From: 40CM-4-68-19 sp036513415
Lineage (GTDB): Bacteria > Myxococcota > Myxococcia > Myxococcales > 40CM-4-68-19
Assembly (NCBI GenBank): GCA_036513415.1
Contig: DATBZA010000177.1
Location: 68,536-132,535 of the forward strand
Direction of reading: 5' to 3'
Length of the DNA stretch: 64,000 nt
The translations under genes and the position numbers were made by a program. The notes under the pieces were generated by a model that had not been told where the DNA came from, ran no database searches, and saw only the letters and a program-made list of their open reading frames with translations. This document shows positions 56,424 through 64,000 of this stretch, piece after piece. Each line of letters begins with the position of its first letter. Positions within the stretch are counted from its first letter, which is position 1.

Positions 56424-57164
56424 TCAGCTGCCGCGGAAGAGCCGGAACAGCTTCCGGAGCGGATCGTACATCTCGTCCACCACCCTTTCCTTGAGGGGGA
56501 TGATGGCGTTGTCGGTGATGTTGATCTCTTCCGGACAGACCCGCGTGCAGCACTTGGTGATGTTGCAGAGCCCGATTCCCTGGGTTTCCTTCAGCTCCGC
56601 GAGCCGGTCCTCGGTGTCGAGCGGATGCATCTCCAGCGCCGCCACGTAGGCGAAGAACCGGGGGCCGATGAAGCTTTCCTCAAGGTGGTGCTCACGGAGC
56701 ACGTGACAGACGTCCTGGCAGAGATAGCACTCGATGCACTTGCGGAACTCCTGGACGCGCTCGATGTCCGCCTGGTCGATGCGCCAGGTGCCGTCGGGCG
56801 CGTCGGGCGGGCGGGGCTTGAACCTCTTGATGCCCTTCTTCACCTGGAAGTTCCAGGAGACGTCGGTGACCAGGTCCTTGATCAGCGGGAAGGTCTTCAT
56901 CGGCGCGAGCGCGACCGGGCGCTGGAGAGGGAGATCGCTCATCCGCGTCATGCACATCAACCGCGGGAGGCCGTTGATCTCCGCCGAGCACGAGCCGCAC
57001 TTGCCGGCCTTGCAGTTCCAGCGCACCGCCAGATCGCCGGCCTGATCCGCCTGGATGCGGTGGACCGCGTCCAGGACCACCATCCCCTCGGAAACTTCGG
57101 TGGTGTAGTCGCGGAAAGCGCCGCCCTGGGCGTCGCCGCGCCAGATGGAGAATGTCGCGTTCAC
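56424..57164 (-). CDS. sdhB: Succinate dehydrogenase/fumarate reductase iron-sulfur subunit
   Basis: A 246-residue protein linking the flavoprotein to the quinone site. The [2Fe-2S] domain carries CKAGKCGSC and a fourth Cys in RLMC. The ferredoxin-like half has CIECYLCQDVC and CNITKCCTRVCPE for the [4Fe-4S] and [3Fe-4S] clusters. It begins with GTG, overlapping the sdhA stop (GTGA at 57161-57164). The long open frame upstream on this strand is antisense-frame noise from sdhA. Confidence 0.94.
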   Translation of the reverse strand: MNATFSIWRGDAQGGAFRDYTTEVSEGMVVLDAVHRIQADQAGDLAVRWNCKAGKCGSCSAEINGLPRLMCMTRMSDLPLQRPVALAPMKTFPLIKDLVTDVSWNFQVKKGIKRFKPRPPDAPDGTWRIDQADIERVQEFRKCIECYLCQDVCHVLREHHLEESFIGPRFFAYVAALEMHPLDTEDRLAELKETQGIGLCNITKCCTRVCPEEINITDNAIIPLKERVVDEMYDPLRKLFRLFRGS

Positions 57165-59020
57165 TTCATCTCCTCGATGATCTGCTTCAGCTCCGCGGGA
57201 ATCTCCGGGATCGGCCGGCGCTCGACGCGCATCTCGCCGCCGGGACCCTTCATCACCACCACGTTCACCCGGGCGAACGCCGGATCGGGCCCGGGAAGGT
57301 CGTCCCGGAAGTGGGCACCTCGGCTCTCCTTCCGTTCGAGCGCCGAGCGGGCCACCGCCTCGGAGACGATGATCAGGTTGCGCAGGTCGAGGGCGGTGTG
57401 CCAACCGGGGTTGTAGGCGCGATTGCCGTCGACGCGCACGCGCGCGGCGCGCTCGCGCAGCTTCGCCAGATGCTCCAGGGCCAGCGCCATCTCGCTCTCG
57501 CGGCGTACGATGCCGACCATGTCCTGCATCATTTCCTGCAGGTCGTGTTGCACCCGGTAGGCTTCCGCGCCGCCTTCGCTCCCCTCCCCCTCGAACGGAG
57601 CTAGCGCGGCGCGCGCCGCCGCATCGACCTGGCCCTGGTCGATCTGCCCGGCACGGCGATCCTTGACGTATCGGGCCGCGTGCGCGCCGGCGCGCTGGCC
57701 GAAGACCAGCAGGTCCGAAAGCGAGTTCCCACCCAGCCGGTTCGCGCCGTGCAGGCCGGCGGCGCACTCTCCCGCCGCGAAGAGGCCCGGGACGCTCGAC
57801 ATCTGCGTCTCCGCGTCGACGCGCACTCCGCCCATGATGTAGTGCGTGGTCGGCCCGACCTCCATCGGCTGCCGGGTGATGTCGATGTCCGCCAGCTTGA
57901 GGAACTGGTGGTACATGCTCGGCAGCTTCTTGCGGATGACCGCCTCGGCGTCCGGCAACCGCCGCTTGATCCAGGAGATGTCGAGAAAGACGCCGCCGTG
58001 CGGGCTCCCCCGCCCTTCGCGGATCTCGCGCATGATGCAGCGCGCGACGTGGTCGCGGGTCAGGAGCTCCGGCGGCCTGCGCGCGCTCTTGTCGCCCTGG
58101 GTGTAGCGCCAGCCTTCTTCCTCGTTGTCGGCGGTCTGGCTGCGATAGTTCTCCGGAATGGCGTCGAAGAGGAAGCGCCGGCCTTCCTTGTTGAGCAGCA
58201 CGCCCCCCTCGCCGCGGACGCCCTCGGTGACGAGGATGCCCTGCACGCTGGGCGGCCAGACCATCCCGGTGGGATGGAACTGGACGAACTCCATGTCCAT
58301 CAGCTCGGCGCCCGCGTCGTACGCGAGCGCCTGCCCGTCGCCGGTGTACTCCCAGCTGTTGCTGGTGATCCGGTAGGCCTTTCCGATTCCGCCGGTGGCG
58401 AGCACGATCGCGCCCGCGCGAAAGAGGTGGAGCAGCCCCTTCTCGCGATCGTACGCCAGGGCGCCGGAGACGCGCTCTCCGTCCTTGAGCAACGAAACCA
58501 CCGTGTACTCCATGTGGACGTCGATGCCCTGGTGGATGCCGTGGTCCTGGAGCGTGCGGATCATCTCCAGTCCGGTGCGATCCCCGACGTGCGCCAGCCG
58601 CGGGTAGCGGTGCCCGCCGAAGTTGCGCTGGAGGATCCGCCCGTCCCGGGTGCGATCGAAGAGCGCGCCCCAGGCCTCCAACTCGCGAACGCGCGCGGGG
58701 GCCTCCCTGGCGTGCAGCTCCGCCATCCGCCAGTTGTTGACGTACTGGCCGCCGCGCATGGTGTCCGCGAAATGCACCTTCCAGCTGTCGCGCTCGTCGA
58801 CGTTGGAGAGCGCCGCAGCGATGCCGCCCTCGGCCATCACCGTGTGTGCCTTGCCGAGCAGCGACTTGCACACCAGGCCGACGGAAACCTTGGCCGTCGA
58901 AGCCTCGATGGCCGCGCGCAGGCCGGCGCCCCCGGCGCCGATCACCAGCACGTCGTGCTCGTGCGTCTGTACCTGGGCCGTCAGATGATCCTCCAATCGC
59001 GGATCACGCCCATCGAGCAT
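57161..59020 (-). CDS. sdhA: Succinate dehydrogenase/fumarate reductase flavoprotein subunit
   Basis: The FAD subunit that oxidises succinate. Motifs: VLVIGAGGAGLRAAIEAS, the covalent-FAD His in LGKAHTVMAEGGIAAAL, QFHPTG in the active site, and GANRLGGNSLSDLLVFG near residue 390. The C-terminal helical domain ends VERRPIPEIPAELKQ. The start is uncertain: ATG at 59020 (619 residues, overlapping sdhC by 40 bases) is used here, but a TTG or CTG just after a GGAGG near 58990 is possible. Whether it works as dehydrogenase or reductase is not readable from sequence. Confidence 0.92.
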   Translation of the reverse strand: MLDGRDPRLEDHLTAQVQTHEHDVLVIGAGGAGLRAAIEASTAKVSVGLVCKSLLGKAHTVMAEGGIAAALSNVDERDSWKVHFADTMRGGQYVNNWRMAELHAREAPARVRELEAWGALFDRTRDGRILQRNFGGHRYPRLAHVGDRTGLEMIRTLQDHGIHQGIDVHMEYTVVSLLKDGERVSGALAYDREKGLLHLFRAGAIVLATGGIGKAYRITSNSWEYTGDGQALAYDAGAELMDMEFVQFHPTGMVWPPSVQGILVTEGVRGEGGVLLNKEGRRFLFDAIPENYRSQTADNEEEGWRYTQGDKSARRPPELLTRDHVARCIMREIREGRGSPHGGVFLDISWIKRRLPDAEAVIRKKLPSMYHQFLKLADIDITRQPMEVGPTTHYIMGGVRVDAETQMSSVPGLFAAGECAAGLHGANRLGGNSLSDLLVFGQRAGAHAARYVKDRRAGQIDQGQVDAAARAALAPFEGEGSEGGAEAYRVQHDLQEMMQDMVGIVRRESEMALALEHLAKLRERAARVRVDGNRAYNPGWHTALDLRNLIIVSEAVARSALERKESRGAHFRDDLPGPDPAFARVNVVVMKGPGGEMRVERRPIPEIPAELKQIIEEMK

Positions 59021-59775
59021 AGCCGGACGTAGAGATCGGCCAGGGCCACGCCGAACAGGCTCGTCCAGGCCCACGCCATGTGCCGGCGGTTGAGGCAGCT
59101 GACGCAGTCGTAGGCGGCCTTGCGCACCGGCGCCCCGGCCATCCGGTCGAGAGCGCCGCCCGCGAGGTGGCGCAGCGAATGGCATCCGAGCGCGTACCCG
59201 CCGAGCAGGATCGTGTTGGCCAGGAGGACCAGCGTACCCACGCCGATGCCGAAAGCGGGCCCCGAAGGGCCCTCGAACCACATCGCCTTCCAGACGTCGT
59301 GGGCGAGGATGAGCAGGAACAGCAGCGCGAAATAGAGGAAGTAGCGGTGGACGTTCTGCAGGACCAGCGGCAGCGAAGCCTCGCCCCGATAGCGCGCGCG
59401 GGGCTCACTCACCGCGCACGAGGGCGGGTCGGCCCAGAAGGCCTTGTAGTAGGCGCCCCGGTAGTAATAGCAGGTCAGACGGAAGCCGCCGGGCGCCCAG
59501 AGGATGACCAGCGCCGGCGAGAAGACCAGCCATGCCGGCCACCATGCCGGGCGCGGCCCGAACCAGGCGTTGGCCGATCCGAAGAGCTCGGGCGAGTAGA
59601 ACGGGGACAGATAGTTTCCAAATCTGTAGTGCTCTCCCTGGAAGGCGGCCCAGGTCGTGTAGACCACGAACGTGCCGAGAACGACGACGGTGAGGAGAGG
59701 CTGCGCCCACCAGCGGTCGCGCCGCGCGGTGTGACCGAAGCCGATCTGCGTCAGCGGCGCTGCGGGAACCGCCAT
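58981..59775 (-). CDS. sdhC: Succinate dehydrogenase membrane anchor subunit
   Basis: A 264-residue integral membrane protein with about five hydrophobic segments (LLTVVVLGTFVVYTTWAAF, WLVFSPALVILWAPGG, YFLYFALLFLLILAHDVW, LVLLANTILLGGYALG, WTSLFGVALADLYVRL). Several His (HRYFLYF, HDVWKAM, CHSLRHLAG) could ligate haem. It contains a CVSC motif. No separate sdhD is present, so this may be a one-subunit anchor. It is the first gene of sdhC-sdhA-sdhB-TPR and overlaps sdhA. Confidence 0.85.
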   Translation of the reverse strand: MAVPAAPLTQIGFGHTARRDRWWAQPLLTVVVLGTFVVYTTWAAFQGEHYRFGNYLSPFYSPELFGSANAWFGPRPAWWPAWLVFSPALVILWAPGGFRLTCYYYRGAYYKAFWADPPSCAVSEPRARYRGEASLPLVLQNVHRYFLYFALLFLLILAHDVWKAMWFEGPSGPAFGIGVGTLVLLANTILLGGYALGCHSLRHLAGGALDRMAGAPVRKAAYDCVSCLNRRHMAWAWTSLFGVALADLYVRLCSMGVIRDWRII

Positions 59776-59867
59776 GGCGACCCCTCGGGGATGCGGGCTG
59801 CATCAGCATAGTCCAACCGGGCCCGAAGCTCGAACGACCGGCGGCCGCGGGTTACCGCGCTCAACCG

Positions 59868-59900
59868 TAGCCCCTGAGCCGCCTGGGGCGGCCGGGGCTA
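59868..59900. terminator. Hairpin after small minus-strand gene
   Basis: TAGCCCC (59868-59874) pairs with GGGGCTA (59894-59900), enclosing a second stem GCCGCC-TGG-GGCGGC (59878-59892). The CTA at the right end is the stop codon of the 98-residue gene. There is no T-run on the minus strand. It shares GCTCAA(G/C)CGTAGCCCC with the element after phaR. Confidence 0.6.
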
Positions 59901-60194
59901 GAATTCGATGGCGCAGAGCGTGTAGTGGCTCGGCTCCGAAACGGTGGGCATTTCGCCGTCGTCGGCGACGAGACATTCCTCCCCCCGCACACGCCAGGAG
60001 AGCGGGCGGGAGTGGACGGAGCGGACCACGTTCTTGCCGCCTGTCGCGGAGTAGCGGGCTTGGGATCGGGCGTCGAGCGCCGCGACCGCGGTGATACGGT
60101 CGAAATCTCGGGGAAGATCGAACGTCGGCGTATCGCTCGGCCGGACCGAGATCTGGCCCGTGGTCAGATCGACAATCGAGATCATCCTTCTCAT
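59898..60194 (-). CDS. Hypothetical 98-residue protein
   Basis: A small beta-rich protein: MRRMISIVDLTTGQISVRPS, then ITAVAALDARSQARYSATGG and a C-terminal HYTLCAIEF. I recognise no family. GGAGGAAG precedes the ATG at 60194; an upstream in-frame ATG at 60320 lacks support. It is separated from sdhC by a hairpin and is divergent from the DUF885 gene. Function unknown. Confidence 0.62.
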   Translation of the reverse strand: MRRMISIVDLTTGQISVRPSDTPTFDLPRDFDRITAVAALDARSQARYSATGGKNVVRSVHSRPLSWRVRGEECLVADDGEMPTVSEPSHYTLCAIEF

Positions 60195-60324
60195 GGCTTC
60201 CTCCGAGACGCCAGGCCGTTTCAGCGGGAAACCAGAATGATGAAGCCAGACGGGCGCTGAAGATAGGATAACAGGAAATCGATTCGATTGCTCTCGGATC
60301 GGTTCCATCTCCGGAGACACTGAA

Positions 60325-61974
<1,650 letters not shown>

Positions 61975-62004
61975 CGGCTCCCGCTCCGGTGTCCACATCT
62001 GCGC

Positions 62005-63525
62005 TCAGCCGAGGAACAATCGATAAGCGGGGTTCCGCGTCTCGTCCACCCAGGGGTAGCCGAGGGTCCCGAGGAAGCGCCGGAACTCGGGCAGCTCGGG
62101 CGAGGGCACCTGCATCCCGACCAGCACGCGTCCCGAGTCGGAGCCGTGGTTCCGGTAGTGGAACAGGCTGATGTTCCAGTCGGTACGCATGCGGGAGAGG
62201 AATTGGAGCAGCGCTCCGGGACGCTCGGGGAAGTCGAACCGGTAGACCAGCTCGTCGTGCGCGAGCGGCGCATGCCCGCCGACGAGATGGCGCACGTGCA
62301 GCTTCGCCATCTCGTTGTCGGACAGGTCGAGGGTGCGCAGCCCGTGCCGCTCGAGGGTGCGCACGATCCCGGCCGTCTCTTCGCGGCTGTGGATGCCCAC
62401 GCCGACGAAGACCTGCGCGTCGTTGGCGTCGGCGATGCGGTAGTTGAACTCGGTGATGTTGCGCGGGCCGAGCACCGCGCAGAAGCGCCGGAAGCTGCCG
62501 GGCCGCTCGGGAATGGTGACCGCCAGGATGGCCTCCCGGCGCTCGCCGACCTCCGCCCGCTCGGCGACGAAACGCAGCCGATTGAAGTTCATGTTGGCGC
62601 CGCACGACACCGCGATCAGCGTCTCGCCCTCGATTCCGGTCCGCTCCACGTACGCCTTGGCGCCCGCGACGGGCAGCGCGCCGGCAGGCTCGAGGATGGA
62701 GCGGGTGTCCTCGAAGACGTCCTTGATGGCGGCGCAGATCGCGTCGGTGCCGACCAGGATCATCGCGTCGACGTGCTTGCGCGCCAGGTGGAAGGTTTCC
62801 CTGCCCACCCTCTTCACTGCCACGCCGTCGGCGAAGAGGCTCACTTGATCGAGCGTCACGCGCCTGCCCTTCTTCAGCGAACGCGCCATCGCGTCCGAGT
62901 CGACGGGCTGCACGCCGATCACCCGGATCTCCGGCCGCAGGGCTTTCACGTAGGCGGCGACCCCCGCGATCAGGCCGCCGCCGCCGACGGCGACGAAGAT
63001 GGCGTGGATGGGGCCGGGATGCTGGCGCAGGATCTCCATCCCGATGGTGCCCTGGCCGGCGATGACGTCAGGGTCGTCATAGGGGTGGACGAAGGTCATT
63101 CCCCGGCGCCGCTCCAGGACCTTCGCGTGCCGGTACGCCTCGTCGTAGGAATCGCCGACCAGCACCACCTCCGCGCCGCGTCCCACCACCGCGTCCACCT
63201 TGATGCGCGGAGTGGTGACCGGCATGACGATGGCGGCGCGACATCCCAGCCGCTGCGCCGAGAGCGCGACCCCCTGCGCGTGGTTGCCGGCGGACGCCGC
63301 GATCACTCCTCGCTTCAGCGCCGTTTTGGAGAGCCCCGACATCTTGTTGTAGGCGCCGCGCAGCTTGAAGGAGAAGACCGGCTGCATGTCCTCGCGCTTG
63401 AGCAGGACGCGGTTTCCGAGCCGCGCGGAGATGCCGGGAGCCTCATCGATCGGGGTCTCGATGGCCACGTCGTAAACGCGAGCGCCGAGGATTTGCTTGA
63501 GGTAGTCCCTGGCTCGCGTCGTCAT
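62005..63525 (-). CDS. ilvA: Threonine ammonia-lyase, biosynthetic
   Basis: A 506-residue PLP enzyme that deaminates threonine to 2-oxobutyrate, the first step to isoleucine. The PLP lysine lies in FSFKLRGAYNKM near residue 55, the phosphate-binding loop is VGGGGLIAGVAAYVK near 180, and SCGANMNFNRL closes the catalytic domain near 310. Two ACT-like regulatory domains follow (RPGSFRRFCAVLG and RPGALLQFLSRM), so feedback inhibition by isoleucine is expected. The ATG at 63537, four codons upstream, is an alternative start; neither has a good ribosome site. Confidence 0.94.
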   Translation of the reverse strand: MTTRARDYLKQILGARVYDVAIETPIDEAPGISARLGNRVLLKREDMQPVFSFKLRGAYNKMSGLSKTALKRGVIAASAGNHAQGVALSAQRLGCRAAIVMPVTTPRIKVDAVVGRGAEVVLVGDSYDEAYRHAKVLERRRGMTFVHPYDDPDVIAGQGTIGMEILRQHPGPIHAIFVAVGGGGLIAGVAAYVKALRPEIRVIGVQPVDSDAMARSLKKGRRVTLDQVSLFADGVAVKRVGRETFHLARKHVDAMILVGTDAICAAIKDVFEDTRSILEPAGALPVAGAKAYVERTGIEGETLIAVSCGANMNFNRLRFVAERAEVGERREAILAVTIPERPGSFRRFCAVLGPRNITEFNYRIADANDAQVFVGVGIHSREETAGIVRTLERHGLRTLDLSDNEMAKLHVRHLVGGHAPLAHDELVYRFDFPERPGALLQFLSRMRTDWNISLFHYRNHGSDSGRVLVGMQVPSPELPEFRRFLGTLGYPWVDETRNPAYRLFLG

Positions 63526-63597
63526 CGACGCGAGCATGGTAGCAAATCGGCACCGCGCGCGCGCACGCGACGACGGCCCGGCAGGCGCAGGGTTCGG

Positions 63598-64000
63598 TCA
63601 GACCGCGAAGCGGACGTGCAGGATGTCTCCGTCCTGCACCAGGTACTCCTTGCCCTCCACGCGCAGCTTGCCGTCGTGTCGCGCCTTGGCCTCGCTGCCG
63701 CAGGAGATGAAATCCGGGTAATGCATCACCTCGGCGCGGATGAAGCCGCGCTCGAGGTCGGAGTGGATGCGGCCGGCGGCGCGCGGAGCGCGGTCGCCGC
63801 GGCGGATGGTCCAGGCCTTCACCTCGTCCTCGCCGACCGTGAAGAAGCTGATCCAGTCGAGCAGCTTGTAGGCGGCGCGGATGAAGCGGGCGCGGGCAGG
63901 CTCGGAGAGGCCCATCGCCTGCAGGAAGTCGGGCTGCTCGGAGGGATCGAGCTCCGAGATCTCCGCCTCGACCGGGGCGCAGAGCGAGATCGCCTCGGCT
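63598..64000 (-). CDS. ychF: Redox/ribosome-associated GTPase YchF (N-terminus beyond right edge)
   Basis: The C-terminal 133 residues of YchF (EngD), a universally conserved Obg-related NTPase that binds ribosomes and acts in stress responses. The TGS domain is recognisable: LDWISFFTVGEDEVKAWTIR, GRIHSDLERGFIRAEVMHY, and the ending VQDGDILHVRFAV. The upstream LDPSEQPDFLQAMGLSE stretch matches the helical domain. The G domain lies outside the window. Confidence 0.95.
   Translation of the reverse strand, partial: AEAISLCAPVEAEISELDPSEQPDFLQAMGLSEPARARFIRAAYKLLDWISFFTVGEDEVKAWTIRRGDRAPRAAGRIHSDLERGFIRAEVMHYPDFISCGSEAKARHDGKLRVEGKEYLVQDGDILHVRFAV

Overview
The window is about 64 kb of high-GC DNA with tightly packed genes, many joined by 4-base ATGA/GTGA stop-start overlaps, and no rRNA, tRNA or CRISPR that I could see. 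The gene set points to a soil or sediment bacterium with a versatile respiratory metabolism: hydrogenase maturation, a class III polyhydroxyalkanoate (PHA) synthase, succinate dehydrogenase, proton-translocating transhydrogenase, a Rec-PAS-HisKA-ATPase-Rec hybrid kinase, PilZ proteins and an HNH endonuclease of a type common in myxobacteria. I favour Myxococcota (Anaeromyxobacter-like deltaproteobacteria), but that is inference from gene style and base composition.

Layout. 1-5.2 kb: minus-strand hydrogenase maturation operon hypF-hypC-hypD-(SIS-domain isomerase)-hypE, cut at the left edge. 5.3-10.9 kb: a small H-box-like protein, a hybrid histidine kinase, DAHP synthase, a MoaD-like/BNR-propeller pair and two small proteins. 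10.9-19.7 kb: glutamate synthase (gltB-gltD), a ketopantoate reductase-like gene and an acyl-CoA synthetase. 19.8-23.1 kb: a molybdenum hydroxylase (IorA/IorB type) with a dihaem lipoprotein cytochrome c. 23.1-30.0 kb: an HNH protein, then phasin-phaB-phaE-phaC-hydroxyisobutyryl-CoA hydrolase-like genes, a Ca2+/cation exchanger and the regulator phaR. A clear promoter with two TGC-N3-GCA palindromes precedes the phasin gene.

30.9-39.5 kb is the most striking part. It is an operon encoding all components of a coenzyme-B12-dependent 2-hydroxyisobutyryl-CoA mutase (HcmB, a CoA ligase, a MeaB-type G-protein chaperone, HcmA) plus an MFS transporter. It is divergent from a GntR regulator and a ThDP-dependent enzyme that could be a 2-hydroxyacyl-CoA lyase. 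The large subunit has Ile90 and Asp117, the residues reported as diagnostic of the 2-hydroxyisobutyryl-CoA mutase rather than methylmalonyl-CoA mutase. Its 3-hydroxybutyryl-CoA product would feed directly into the PHA metabolism encoded 3-9 kb away.

39.5-51 kb: a broken SGNH hydrolase, a secreted esterase, a complete LivKHMGF ABC importer ending in an Ldh-family dehydrogenase, a CBS protein and pntAA-pntAB-pntB, then a PilZ protein. 51.3-55.2 kb: a divergent pair that matches the selenoneine biosynthesis enzymes SenA (EgtB-like) and SenB (selenosugar synthase), followed by a MerA-like flavoprotein. 55.2-55.9 kb: a tag (3-methyladenine glycosylase) gene broken after about 70 codons by DNA rich in palindromes. 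55.9-59.8 kb: sdhC-sdhA-sdhB plus a TPR-like protein. 59.9-64 kb: a small hypothetical, a DUF885 protein, threonine ammonia-lyase and the start-truncated ychF.
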